39,142 nt of DNA from a virus. Each line of letters starts with the position of its first letter. The first letter of the stretch is position 1. Under the pieces are notes generated by a model. The model was not told the DNA's origin and ran no database searches. It worked only from the letters and a program-made list of their open reading frames with translations. Position numbers and translations under genes: made by a program. This document shows positions 1 to 8,822 of this stretch, one piece after another. The DNA is taken from the IMG/VR virus record IMGVR_UViG_3300037234_000580, positions 1-39,142 of that record; one strand, written 5' to 3'.

Positions 1-375
1 ATGCTCGAAAGTTGTACATTCATCCACTGACTCGTTACTAAAATTATATACAGGTATTTTACTAACTAAACACTTTACAGCATCCCTTCTTCCTGTAGTA
101 GTGCCTCGTCTTGGAATTTCCTCTGGAATTTTGACAGAAGTTTCCCACTCTGTTAAAAGTTCGTCGGCTTGATCTATATCTCTATTTCTAGCAAGTGTTA
201 ATAAATCCCCAACTGCTATCTTAATAAAAGTAGATATAGACAATATCAATTTATATATAATTGACGAGTTAGTGAATTTCTTACCGAACATTTTACCCTT
301 TGGCCAATGTGCAGCAACATAGTTTTGAGATTCTTTATCATTGAAAGTTTGAAATGAATTAATTCCCTTAGACAA
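1..375 (-). CDS. Tail protein, gp48/YmfQ (DUF2313) family, partial
   Basis: This gene runs off the left edge; about 125 N-terminal residues are visible. The order after gp46- and gp47-like genes and the pattern DELLTEWE ... IP ... TTGRRDAV match the DUF2313/YmfQ family (Mu gp48, P2 gpI position), which sits where tail fibres join the baseplate. The only start that fits is TTG at 375-373, eight bases downstream of GAGGGAG and overlapping the end of the gp47-like gene. Translational coupling is therefore likely. The family call rests on motif resemblance and synteny. Confidence 0.75.
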   Translation of the reverse strand, partial: MSKGINSFQTFNDKESQNYVAAHWPKGKMFGKKFTNSSIIYKLILSISTFIKIAVGDLLTLARNRDIDQADELLTEWETSVKIPEEIPRRGTTTGRRDAVKCLVSKIPVYNFSNESVDECTTFEH

Positions 376-1708
376 AAGTTACACTCCCTCTAACAGCTAT
401 CTCTCCAGAAACAGTTGTTATATCCCCAGGTGGTAAAGTATATGTAAAACTTGATAATAATTGTCCTGTAGATGGATCTTGTACTGTTCTTAAAAAAGGA
501 TCTAGTGTTTCAATTAAAGAAATAGTCCCTTCAATATCTGCATTATCCTCGAAAAATGCGACAAGTTGGTCTCTAATAGCATTCTGCATTGTAACAGTAT
601 TTGGAGATATCGCTGTAAAATTAAAATCTATAGCCTTTAAAATTGGAGCTATTAGATATAAAAATTCATCAGAGATAAATGTAGGCCAGTGACCATCTGA
701 GATTATTTTATCTTTAGTTTGTGTTAATTTTTCTGTCGTTGGAATAATTGACGGGTCATTGTCTCGTAATATATAAATAACAGTTTCGCCCGGTTGCGGA
801 TAATATCCAGCCTCTCCAGGGGTTCCACCAGTTACACCTCCAACAGGCCTTATAATAAAAACCCTAGTATTTCCGTCAATTTCCTTTGCGCTAGATTTTA
901 TTGCAGGAGGAGAAGCGATTCCAGGTGTTATACTATAATTTTCTTCGACTCTATCTCTATAATCTTCTATATCCTCAGTACCTCGCCCATCAACAATCCC
1001 ACCGGCTCCAACATATGCCGTGTCGTTAATATTAGTAACATTTATAGATAAGGCACCACCTGGGGCTATGTTTTGAATCTCACCTTTTTCAGAGGATTGT
1101 ATAGCCAATATCGCATACGTTGATGAATAAGTCCCGGTATCTGTACCAAGTGAACCTGCTGTTAACTCATAAATAAATGTAGTATCGTTTAAGACTGTTA
1201 TTTCAAAGGTTCCATTATAATCAGTTTGAACCGCTCCAGCTATAATAACATTTAACCCAGAGGCTAAAGTATGCGGAAGCTCAGTTTCTACAGTTACAAT
1301 TCCAGCAGAAAAAGAAAGATCAATATCACCAGAGTATTCTTGGACACTACTAGCTATTAAAGTTAAATATTCATTTCCCGCATAAATTAACGATGTTCCT
1401 TGTGGTACAGGTTCGCTTAATACTCCCGCAACGGAAGCCGAGCCCGTAGATGCTTGTGGGTCAAATCTAGTTGTCTTGTTTGGTTCTCCAATTAATTCTA
1501 AGAATTCATCATCGGCAGTCTGTAAAAAAGATTGCTTTACAACATCAATCGCACCCTCTTGCAAAGAAACAGCAGCAGCTGCAGAAGAAACTGTTGATGC
1601 TCTTGATAAAGAAGCCTCTATTGTTGGATCTATTCCTGGAATCTCTTTTTTAAATTTTCCAGCGATAAGATTAGCGAAGTCTGTAAAAGTTTTAATACTA
1701 AGTGGCAT
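368..1708 (-). CDS. Baseplate J-like protein (Mu gp47 type)
   Basis: A 446-residue baseplate wedge protein that in Mu/P2-type phages forms the periphery of the hexagonal baseplate. The N-terminus (FTDFANLIAGKF ... DPTIEASLSRAS) and the C-terminal half with repeated GxPGEAGYYP and ITPGIASPPA-like stretches are typical of the J family. An insertion at about residues 125-195 (PHTLASGLNVIIAG ... NGTFEITVLNDTTF) resembles a small beta-sandwich repeat and recurs in the tail-terminator-like protein at 14795-15889. The start is supported by GGAGGGC upstream of ATG; it overlaps the gp46-like gene by 11 bases. Confidence 0.88.
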   Translation of the reverse strand: MPLSIKTFTDFANLIAGKFKKEIPGIDPTIEASLSRASTVSSAAAAVSLQEGAIDVVKQSFLQTADDEFLELIGEPNKTTRFDPQASTGSASVAGVLSEPVPQGTSLIYAGNEYLTLIASSVQEYSGDIDLSFSAGIVTVETELPHTLASGLNVIIAGAVQTDYNGTFEITVLNDTTFIYELTAGSLGTDTGTYSSTYAILAIQSSEKGEIQNIAPGGALSINVTNINDTAYVGAGGIVDGRGTEDIEDYRDRVEENYSITPGIASPPAIKSSAKEIDGNTRVFIIRPVGGVTGGTPGEAGYYPQPGETVIYILRDNDPSIIPTTEKLTQTKDKIISDGHWPTFISDEFLYLIAPILKAIDFNFTAISPNTVTMQNAIRDQLVAFFEDNADIEGTISLIETLDPFLRTVQDPSTGQLLSSFTYTLPPGDITTVSGEIAVRGSVTFV

Positions 1709-2141
1709 TAGTTGCCCTCCATAATCTATTGTATCTGCTTATTTCGTTATCGTCATTAACTATGGTTCCCTCGATATTTTTACCAATCACACGAGCAGTA
1801 ACCTCTTTAGAAGCTCCAATTGAAACTAAATATTCAAGGGAATTTTTAGAATGTGCAGCGATCTCATTTCTATCTAAAAATGTATCTCTAGATTGCTCTT
1901 TTAGAAATAATATAGATCCTACTTGATAACCTTTATTACGAGTTAGCATATCGCCAACCCAGCCCTTACGATCTTGTTTTCTAGCAACTTCTGATTTGGA
2001 TACTCTTTGATCAGTGAACAACTGGAAATCTATAGCAGTCTCCAATCCTTCTACAGATCCGAAGTCTGCATTATCATAATCTATAGTCATATCAAATTCA
2101 GCGCCGTTATCTTGTACTGCTTCAAAATCTTGTATACTCAT
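1698..2141 (-). CDS. Baseplate wedge protein, Mu gp46 / gpW-like
   Basis: This protein of about 147 residues joins the baseplate hub to the J-like wedge. The core FQLFTDQRVSKSEV ... DRKGWVGD ... GSILFLKEQ is the signature of the gp46 family (sheath-end 'LFTDrR ... GWWGD'). An in-frame TTG lies 12 bases upstream, but GAGGAACG sits just before the ATG at 2141, which I take as the start. The gene lies between the gp45-like/unknown pair and gp47-like, as in Mu. Confidence 0.85.
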   Translation of the reverse strand: MSIQDFEAVQDNGAEFDMTIDYDNADFGSVEGLETAIDFQLFTDQRVSKSEVARKQDRKGWVGDMLTRNKGYQVGSILFLKEQSRDTFLDRNEIAAHSKNSLEYLVSIGASKEVTARVIGKNIEGTIVNDDNEISRYNRLWRATNAT

Positions 2142-2204
2142 ATCGTTCCTCAAAGTTCGACCCCCGATTACCTTATATTAAACCCAAAACTTAAATTTAT
2201 CAAT

Positions 2205-2591
2205 CTATACAGATTTAGCTTTTAATTGTCCTGCTACTGATATTTTTACTTTATAATTAACTGGTGAAGGTGTTGGAGGTAATCCAGGAATTAATGGATT
2301 GGACGTTATAGTACTTGTTTCATCACCTTCCAATAAGACTAGTGTTCCGTCTTGTTTAGTTTTTATTGCAGAACTATTGATATTACCTACAGCTGGAACA
2401 GGGTCGGGAATAGTAGCACCAGCAGAGGGATTTGTCACACCCGAAATAGATACACTCAATCCATCTAAATATACTTTACTTCCGTCCTGTTTGGCCTTAT
2501 TCGTTGGTAACCCTGTTATAGCGATAGTCCCTAAAACTGTGGGAGGATCAATTGTTAGAGTCATTCCTTCTACTGCCAATAGTTTACTCAT
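2205..2591 (-). CDS. Small baseplate-region protein, unknown
   Basis: 128 residues, start overlapping the stop of the gp45-like gene (ATGA), so translationally coupled. Two internal copies of a beta-strand unit are visible: KAKQDGSKVYLDGLSVSI and KTKQDGTLVLLEGDETSTI, separated by a Pro/Gly-rich linker. It occupies a place with no counterpart in Mu, between spike and gp46. The repeats resemble the 'tip protein' style of PAAR proteins, but no PAAR motif is present. It could be a spike tip or a second spike component; function not recognised. Confidence 0.7.
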   Translation of the reverse strand: MSKLLAVEGMTLTIDPPTVLGTIAITGLPTNKAKQDGSKVYLDGLSVSISGVTNPSAGATIPDPVPAVGNINSSAIKTKQDGTLVLLEGDETSTITSNPLIPGLPPTPSPVNYKVKISVAGQLKAKSV

Positions 2592-2965
2592 GGATCTACC
2601 GTGAACCCATTTGCTTGGAATTGACCATTAGGTTTTAAACTAAAAGATCCGTTTTCATTTTCAACAGTAATTGTTCCATCTTTTTTTAAATATATTTTAC
2701 TTTTTAATCCAGGAATTCCAAAAGACACCTCTCCATCCTCTAACACTTCTCTGTTTTCAATATCAGTCGCCATTGCAAATAAAGAAGATTCGTTTCCTTG
2801 GTCTGCTAAAATTCCCACAAGACTATTTTCTTTAGGATTAAAATTCATCCCGTAAGGCATAAATAAAAGCGCAGGCTGTTCTTTACCTTGAAATTTAACA
2901 GATACTAATTTAGGAGAGAGGGTTTTTTTCTTAACACCAAATTTAAACATGTTTTTAAAATTCAT
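2588..2965 (-). CDS. Baseplate spike protein, Mu gp45 / gpV-like
   Basis: 125 residues. After a short N-terminal part the sequence reads PALLFMPYGMNFNPKENS, then a beta-rich C-terminus (GEVSFGIPGLKSKIYLKKDGTITVENENG) like the OB-fold and beta-helix of Mu gp45, the central spike that pierces the outer layer of the cell. It is shorter than Mu gp45 (about 200 residues), so the N-terminal domain is reduced. Start ATG overlaps the stop of the gp44-like gene (TAATG). Order gp44-gp45-gp46-gp47 is conserved. Confidence 0.75.
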   Translation of the reverse strand: MNFKNMFKFGVKKKTLSPKLVSVKFQGKEQPALLFMPYGMNFNPKENSLVGILADQGNESSLFAMATDIENREVLEDGEVSFGIPGLKSKIYLKKDGTITVENENGSFSLKPNGQFQANGFTVDP

Positions 2966-4185
2966 TATAGATCTCCTGTAGGAATTTTAATTTGTTGGTC
3001 TGGGAATATCAGATTCGGATTTGTTATTTGTGGATTAGCTGATACTAGTTGAGATGTCGTAATATTATTATCAATAGCTATTTGACTTAAGGTGTCTCCT
3101 GCTTGAACTCCATATGTCGATGATCCTTGAGTTGTTCTGTCTGTAATGGCTGTAGGATTAGCTTGAACCTCTGTTTTGTCTGGATATGTTAATGAAATTA
3201 CACTAAGCTCTCCCGCATCGGATGACGACCATTTAACAGTATTTATTAAAAATAATCCGTTGAGTCCTTTACCAGAATCTATTGCAGATACTAATCTGTT
3301 TGGCTCCCATAATTCTGTATTAGCAGAGAATCCAACTACTTCACAACTATAATTAAAAGATCGAGCACGTCTAATATTGGCCTCTTCTTCTGCAGCTTTC
3401 TTGCATTGGTCTGAGGACATAGGATTATCAGCAATCTTTTCATATAGCCGGGTGTCTCTAATCTCGTTATCAAAAGCCTCACCCTCGTTATCCAAATCGT
3501 TAACAGTGGCGCTTTCAGTAGATAAAGAAGAGTTAGAATATATCCTGTAAGTATGGAATCGCTCTCTATTATTTATCTTCATCGTTGATTTTTTAATATT
3601 ATTATTTGTTGCATTTAAGACATTTTGAAGGAGGGTTTTTAATTTAGTCCCTGTTTTTTGAATTAATACATTTCCTTTCCCATCAGTATTTAAAAATACT
3701 TGTAATACTCTAGCATTTTCCTGTAGATACGCACCAACTTTTTGACCAGTTTCTCCGGCTATTATTTTGTTAGTATTTGTAAATGTTGCATCTGTATTAT
3801 CGATTACTCCTATTTTACCATTTAAATTTAATCCAGAGATGCATAATTGAACTAACTCTTTAAAAGTGCTAATACCTTCAAGACTCTTAACACTTGCTGG
3901 AACAAACGAGTCTATTAGATCGCAAACTGTATCTCTAGCCGTTAGAGATATATCATGTGAACCTGCATCTAAAGTATCGCCTATGTCTTCTATATAGCCC
4001 GTAAACCTTTGAAATCCATCAAGAAATACTTCTATTAAATCCCCCATTTTAATAGGTGAATTGTTATTTACAGCTTCGGTTACTATTATCCGAACCTCGC
4101 CTGCAAAAGTATCTTTAGAATTTACCCCGTCTAATTGCTTGAATAAACTATATGTTTTACCGTTAACTCTTAACTCAGTCGCCAA
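2965..4185 (-). CDS. Tail hub protein (gp44/gpD-like) with C-terminal LysM
   Basis: 406 residues. The body corresponds to the late-control D/Mu gp44 family, a baseplate hub protein under the spike: RVNGKTYSLFKQ ... GDLIEVFLDGFQRFTGYIEDI at the N-terminus and REWF/RYR-like strands in the middle. A LysM domain fills about residues 358-402 (YGVQAGDTLSQIAIDNNI ... NPNLIFPDQQIKIP), which should bind peptidoglycan or glycan. Such fusions are common in myovirus hubs. Start overlaps the upstream gene by 11 bases. Confidence 0.85.
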   Translation of the reverse strand: MATELRVNGKTYSLFKQLDGVNSKDTFAGEVRIIVTEAVNNNSPIKMGDLIEVFLDGFQRFTGYIEDIGDTLDAGSHDISLTARDTVCDLIDSFVPASVKSLEGISTFKELVQLCISGLNLNGKIGVIDNTDATFTNTNKIIAGETGQKVGAYLQENARVLQVFLNTDGKGNVLIQKTGTKLKTLLQNVLNATNNNIKKSTMKINNRERFHTYRIYSNSSLSTESATVNDLDNEGEAFDNEIRDTRLYEKIADNPMSSDQCKKAAEEEANIRRARSFNYSCEVVGFSANTELWEPNRLVSAIDSGKGLNGLFLINTVKWSSSDAGELSVISLTYPDKTEVQANPTAITDRTTQGSSTYGVQAGDTLSQIAIDNNITTSQLVSANPQITNPNLIFPDQQIKIPTGDL

Positions 4186-5521
4186 TTTCTACCACCTGCA
4201 CATCCCCAACGAGTCTATAGCTTGCCTGTGATCTATTTAACCCGGTTATTAAATTTGACATATAAGTATGCTGTTCTTCGGTTTGTAAATATTCTCCATA
4301 AAGTTCATATGTTAATAACCATGCGGACATAGGCCTAACAACCTGTATTGTTATAACAGTGTAAGATTGTTGTTTTTTTTGTTCTAAAACACTATCTGTT
4401 AAATTTCGCAATATATCTAAGTCTGGTTTTATTTGTGCAATAACAGGGCTGGTCTCGTTATTCTCAACTATATTTTGATAATACTCTTCTATTTTTTTTG
4501 TATCATTATCTATTTCTTGAGTAGTAGTATAATTCTTATTAGATGCACTTTCCATCATTCCAATAAGCCCTGTAACCCTAAAAATATCAACAAAAGCGAG
4601 TCTGTTAATATTTCGATCTTTACGCTCTGCTGTAATGCTGTTCCATAATGCGATAGAGAAATTTACATCAAAGTCTGCAGGTGTTGTTTTTGAAAATATA
4701 GATTTTTTAGGTATGATCCCCGAAATAATATCGTTCATACTTGCACTTAGATCGTTTCCGATTGTTGCAAGATTAGATAATACTGTAAATCCTTTTAAGC
4801 TATTATCCACAAGAGTTCCAACATCTGAGACAACAGCACTATAAGTTAAAGCCAATTCTTGAAGATATCCAACCGGATCTGTAGAACTCAATAATAAACT
4901 AGCTAAAGCTACAGGATTCGCTACTAAGTTCTGCGCCCTAGCAACAAAAATAGAAGCCTCTCGTGCTTTATTTGTAAATTCTGCAACACTATCTGCAAGT
5001 TTTCTAATATCAGATCTAACAGTAGATAAATTATTTCCTGTCTTAGGTGCAGTATATGTATTAGCGAATACGGCCTGTAAGTTCTCCCTTGTTGATTGAG
5101 CAGCTTCTCCAACATCAAATCTTGTTGATTCAGTAACTATTGGCGCAGGTCTTTCTACTGTTACAGAAAAAATTATAGTTGCTGTAATTTCTCCTAGAGT
5201 TTTTTGATCAGATGTAAAAGAAGATAACTCTGCAACTATAGAATCAAATACTCCAAAAGTAGGAGAGTACAATCTTCCCGGGGCTGGATTAGAAATAGCC
5301 TTTTCGAATTTTATAAAATCATCTCTGAAATTCTCACCAGAGAAAAACAGATCAATAGATTCTGAGAACGGACTTACTCCCATCGGCTCTTGATATCTTA
5401 TAGAAGTTTTAGGATATTCATGTTTAACTCTTTTCTGTCCAACGTCAAGTTTGACTTCTTTTCGAACTCCAAAAGGTATGCCTTTAAATTTTCCTTGAAG
5501 TTGACCTTCTGTATATGACAC
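4175..5521 (-). CDS. DNA-circularisation N-terminal family tail protein (Mu gp43-like)
   Basis: 448 residues. The N-terminus (FKGIPFGVRKEVKLDVGQKR ... HEYPKTSIRYQEPMG ... NPAPGRLYSPTFG) matches the family named 'DNA circulation N-terminal', found next to tape measure genes of Mu-like tails. Despite the name, the family is a tail/baseplate protein. The rest is largely helical with no domain I recognise. It follows the tape measure gene by nine bases and precedes the gp44-like hub, as in Mu. Confidence 0.85.
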   Translation of the reverse strand: MSYTEGQLQGKFKGIPFGVRKEVKLDVGQKRVKHEYPKTSIRYQEPMGVSPFSESIDLFFSGENFRDDFIKFEKAISNPAPGRLYSPTFGVFDSIVAELSSFTSDQKTLGEITATIIFSVTVERPAPIVTESTRFDVGEAAQSTRENLQAVFANTYTAPKTGNNLSTVRSDIRKLADSVAEFTNKAREASIFVARAQNLVANPVALASLLLSSTDPVGYLQELALTYSAVVSDVGTLVDNSLKGFTVLSNLATIGNDLSASMNDIISGIIPKKSIFSKTTPADFDVNFSIALWNSITAERKDRNINRLAFVDIFRVTGLIGMMESASNKNYTTTQEIDNDTKKIEEYYQNIVENNETSPVIAQIKPDLDILRNLTDSVLEQKKQQSYTVITIQVVRPMSAWLLTYELYGEYLQTEEQHTYMSNLITGLNRSQASYRLVGDVQVVEIGD

Positions 5522-5530
5522 TATTCTCTC

Positions 5531-7438
5531 CTATTGTATGTAGTTATTTTCCATTTGATATCCAAGATCACCAGTCGCTTTAAACGGAACGACACCCATC
5601 CCTTTCTCTGTATATACACTAACAGAAGCAGAAGCATTAGCATTCGCCCCCCTGCCAGACCCAGGAATAGGAGCCTCTTCCGACTTTGATAAATATGGGG
5701 ATAGCATAGAAGATCCCCCGACTAAAGATTTATCCCTTATAGATTCTTGCAGGTCTGACATTTTAGTAATCATCCCGTCAAGTTTAGAGGTATCTAATCC
5801 AAAAGCTCCACCAACTTTAGAAGCTAAACCAATTATGATTTTAAAAATATTACCATAGGTCGTTAATATATAATCTGCAAATGTATAAAATACTGCCTTA
5901 ACAAAGTTTATATAAAGAGTAAAAGCTGTTTTTAATCCTTCCCACACAGCAGCACCCGCCATTTTAATTTTATCCCATATTTTAATCATAAATGCAGAGA
6001 CAACATCCCAATTCTTATATAGAGCTACTCCTGCAGCTATTAAGGCCACTATTCCTAGAACTATCAATGCGACAGGATTTAAGGCCATTACAGCATTAAA
6101 AGCAGCTTGAATTACAGCACCTATTTTTGTCACAGCTGTCCATACTTTAGTTAATCCTATAACCATTTTTACCCCTGCAATTATAGAGGATATTGCGCTC
6201 ATGAATAAACCTAGAGGAATAATTATTGCACCGATAGCTGTTACGGCCATTAAGAAATATGTTCCTAATTTTAATACCCAGGGGGCACTGGTTTGAAGAA
6301 ATCCCATAAGCTTATTAAATCTACCCAGTAATGGATTGATCGCCTCAGTGACAAACGTCCCAACTATTACTTTTAAATTCTGCATAATAGATTGGAACTC
6401 TATCATTGGAGTTAAACCTTTTTTGAGAGTATCAGCCATTTCTTTAGATGCTCCCGTTGAATTGGTAACTTGATCTCTATAGCCCATAAGATCAGCAGTA
6501 TTTGTTTCGACTAGAATAGCCATTGCTTTCATAGATCTTACATCGAACATCTTACCTAACTGAGCACCGGTTGCTCCTGCATCTTTCATTGCGCCAATTA
6601 AACCGAAGAAATCTGTCATTTGTCCAGTAGTAGCATCTCTAAAGTTATCGATATCGATACCCATGCCCTCGAAACCTTTTCTAACTTTATCCGGCATAAC
6701 TTGAAGTTGTTTTAATGCATTCATCATCATAGTACCAGCTTCGGCACCTTCCATATTTTTAGAAGCCATGGACATTAAAGCAGCGGTTGTATCTTCTATA
6801 GATAATCCGGCCATTGAAGCCTGTAGACCTGTATTATTCATTGCAGCAGCTAAACCAGAAACGGAAGTCGCAGCACCAGAGGCACCCTTTGCCAAAATAT
6901 CAGCAACACGAGTTGATTGATCTAATGCCATTCCGAATTGATTTAAAATACCCATTGAAAAATTAGCAGCTTCGGCCATAGATATCTCACCTGCAGCAGC
7001 AAGTGCCATTGTTCCAGGCATTAAAGATATTATCTCGTTAGTTTTATTTCCCATCTTCCCGAGTTCGGCCATAGCGCCTGCAACTTGAGTTGAACTGAAT
7101 TGTGTTTGTGATCCCCACTCTAATGCTTTCTGTCGCAACATATCCATCTGCTGAGCCGTAGAACCCGTGACGGCCTCTGTCATATTAAGAGATTTTTGAA
7201 AGGCGGTTGATTCGTCAATGGCTCCTTTTAGGAACGCACCTGCACCAACAGCAGCAAGTCCTGTTTGGAGATTCGCAAGTTTAGAACCCGCGGATTTAAA
7301 TTTAGCCTCCATTTTACCGAGACCCTTTTGAATCTTAGTTACCTGTTTGTCAAATTTATTCCCTGCAGCAGCCATTTTTTTAAGCGGTGCCGAGAACTTA
7401 TCTGCGATCTGATAAATATATTGAATACTAAAGCTCAA
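5531..7438 (-). CDS. Tail tape measure protein (TP901 family)
   Basis: 635 residues. It sets tail length and occupies the tail tube. The N-terminal part (residues 1-110) is helical; residues about 75-330 carry the TP901 core (FQKSLNMTEAVTGSTAQQM, ALEWGSQTQFSSTQVAGAM, MNNTGLQASMAGLSIEDT). Hydrophobic segments follow at about 390-425 and 455-475, then a Gly/Ala-rich end. At about 0.15 nm per residue it would predict a tail near 95 nm (family rule of thumb). Preceded by a terminator hairpin and an AAGGAG-like site. Confidence 0.92.
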   Translation of the reverse strand: MSFSIQYIYQIADKFSAPLKKMAAAGNKFDKQVTKIQKGLGKMEAKFKSAGSKLANLQTGLAAVGAGAFLKGAIDESTAFQKSLNMTEAVTGSTAQQMDMLRQKALEWGSQTQFSSTQVAGAMAELGKMGNKTNEIISLMPGTMALAAAGEISMAEAANFSMGILNQFGMALDQSTRVADILAKGASGAATSVSGLAAAMNNTGLQASMAGLSIEDTTAALMSMASKNMEGAEAGTMMMNALKQLQVMPDKVRKGFEGMGIDIDNFRDATTGQMTDFFGLIGAMKDAGATGAQLGKMFDVRSMKAMAILVETNTADLMGYRDQVTNSTGASKEMADTLKKGLTPMIEFQSIMQNLKVIVGTFVTEAINPLLGRFNKLMGFLQTSAPWVLKLGTYFLMAVTAIGAIIIPLGLFMSAISSIIAGVKMVIGLTKVWTAVTKIGAVIQAAFNAVMALNPVALIVLGIVALIAAGVALYKNWDVVSAFMIKIWDKIKMAGAAVWEGLKTAFTLYINFVKAVFYTFADYILTTYGNIFKIIIGLASKVGGAFGLDTSKLDGMITKMSDLQESIRDKSLVGGSSMLSPYLSKSEEAPIPGSGRGANANASASVSVYTEKGMGVVPFKATGDLGYQMENNYIQ

Positions 7439-7478
7439 GATAAAACTCCTTTGTTAAATTATTATATCACGGAAACCC

Positions 7479-7507
7479 CAAAAATAAAGCCCTCGATTAG
7501 AGGGCTT
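7479..7507 (-). terminator. Intrinsic terminator between tail chaperone and tape measure
   Basis: On the minus strand the stem AAGCCCTC / GAGGGCTT (loop TAATC) is followed by TATTTTT. It overlaps the stop codon of the chaperone extension gene and precedes the tape measure gene. No promoter is evident after it, so it probably trims rather than ends transcription. Confidence 0.75.
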
Positions 7508-7742
7508 AGTGCTTGTTCATTTCTTTATTCATACTAATTAATTCGGCTATTATAATCTGACGTTCGAACAACGGGAGATCTTTTGCTACTTGGAAAGATA
7601 TTCCTCCCTTGGATGCTGTTGAAATTCTAAGCGCATCTGTTATTCTTTGGTTGCTTTTAATTACCCCTGGTTTGCCGTCAACCGTCGCATATTTTAAAGT
7701 CGTTCCAAGGGATTGGCGAAAAAAGCGCAGTACATAAAACAA
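7506..7742 (-). CDS. Tail assembly chaperone, frameshift extension (gpT-like part)
   Basis: This reading frame is -1 relative to the preceding chaperone gene and overlaps its 3' end. It lacks a convincing own start (only TTG without a ribosome site), so its useful part is residues 9-78, reached by ribosomal slippage at 7718-7724. The fused protein would be about 228 residues. In lambda (gpG-GT) and many long-tailed phages this longer form, made in small amounts, binds the tape measure protein during tail assembly. The position just before the tape measure gene fits. Confidence 0.7.
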   Translation of the reverse strand: MFYVLRFFRQSLGTTLKYATVDGKPGVIKSNQRITDALRISTASKGGISFQVAKDLPLFERQIIIAELISMNKEMNKH

Positions 7743-8191
7743 ATATAAGATTTATCTTTTATATTAATTTTATCCCAGACAGATGCGGTCATAAGGATAT
7801 CTCCTGTTGTTGAGATTACTCCTGCTAAAATCATTTCTTTAAATGCTTTTATAATCACTGAAATTTTAACCTCAGTATTCATCATAAATGAAAACTCTAG
7901 ACCTTTGGCCTGTTCTTCAACATCTTTATGCGCTGGAGATTCATTATTAAAAAATACCTCGCCCTCTTTTTGATTCTTTTCAACTGCCTCTGGATCGGGA
8001 TTTGAATTCCCCTTTAAACTAGACATAGCTGATATTAACAACTGTTCTATATCTAAAGCTGCACCCTCACATTTAGAATTCACATCATGACAGATAACGG
8101 AATTTCGCTCTTCGAATCCACCATCGATGCTTACTTTAAAAGTTTTTTTTGTTTCAAAATACAAAAGACCTTCTCTTCTACTGTTTTTCAT
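7694..8191 (-). CDS. Tail assembly chaperone (gpG-like, Mu gp41-like position)
   Basis: 165 residues, the main product of the chaperone locus. I see no catalytic motif; identity comes from position (between lysis genes and tape measure), size, and the slippery heptamer near its 3' end that allows fusion to the following frame. The N-terminal half carries a Tyr/Phe-rich strand region, and a Pro/Glu-rich linker lies in the middle. The normal stop comes seven codons after the slippery site, giving the short form. Confidence 0.7.
   Translation of the reverse strand: MKNSRREGLLYFETKKTFKVSIDGGFEERNSVICHDVNSKCEGAALDIEQLLISAMSSLKGNSNPDPEAVEKNQKEGEVFFNNESPAHKDVEEQAKGLEFSFMMNTEVKISVIIKAFKEMILAGVISTTGDILMTASVWDKINIKDKSYICFMYCAFFANPLERL
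7718..7724 (-). promoter_or_regulatory. Programmed -1 frameshift site, T TTT TTC
   Basis: In the zero frame the mRNA reads GCT TTT TTC GCC, which gives the canonical X XXY YYZ heptamer T TTT TTC. Slipping back one base joins the 165-residue chaperone frame to the 78-residue frame (…FF|RQSLGTT). Overlap of the two frames and their place before the tape measure gene are the usual context for such a site. Confidence 0.75.
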
Positions 8192-8237
8192 AGTTCCATC
8201 CTCACTTAAATTTTAATATGTAATAATATAGTATTTA

Positions 8238-8822
8238 TCAAGCTTTGGCTATTAAATGCGCCCACTTGTAATCTTCTGAACCTTTAAATATTGTAAAGAA
8301 TTCATCATTAGTTATAAAAATATCATTCCCGTGTCGGTCTGCATAGTTAGTTCTAAAATTTCCATAGGGATCATCTATTAAATAACCATCGTCACCATAC
8401 CCAGCCAAAGAGACAATATGATTTAATATTTTACCATTTGGGAGAGTAAATTTTCCAGATAACACAATACCGCCACCATTATCTAAATGCTCTTTTATTT
8501 TAGAGACTGCAACCTCTGTTGAGAACACATCAATATCTTTACCAAAAAGCTCATTAGTTGCAGAGCATAAACAAGCATGTATTTCATTTGGCCTATATCC
8601 ATCCTTTTTATAATTAGGATTAATATTATCCATCATCAACCAATATTTTTTAGATAGGCATAATGTTGTTAATACATCCTCTGGTTGACCTTCCCCAAAA
8701 TTACATTCGTGTCCAGCTTGTTTTGACCCCATTATAATAGATGTTGTATTACAAGCCTCATGAGGAATAACTAAATTATTAACTTGGGAATGATAAGGTA
8801 TCCCTTTTGAATAATTTGTCAT
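8238..8822 (-). CDS. C39-like cysteine peptidase, candidate endolysin
   Basis: 194 residues with the papain-like C39_2 layout: Gln13 (oxyanion hole), Cys24 in IPHEACNTT, His135 in ILNHIVSLAGYG and Asp151 in the DDPYGN motif. It follows a holin-like gene by a four-base overlap, so it is the most likely cell-wall-degrading enzyme (cutting peptide bridges) of the lysis cassette. No signal peptide is seen, so release would depend on the holin. No cell-wall-binding domain is visible. A role as virion peptidase is the alternative. Confidence 0.75.
   Translation of the reverse strand: MTNYSKGIPYHSQVNNLVIPHEACNTTSIIMGSKQAGHECNFGEGQPEDVLTTLCLSKKYWLMMDNINPNYKKDGYRPNEIHACLCSATNELFGKDIDVFSTEVAVSKIKEHLDNGGGIVLSGKFTLPNGKILNHIVSLAGYGDDGYLIDDPYGNFRTNYADRHGNDIFITNDEFFTIFKGSEDYKWAHLIAKA

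Noticed and set aside
794-1051. Plus-strand open frame opposite the gp47-like gene
   Set aside because: Shadow frame with odd Ser/Ile-rich composition and no start signal.
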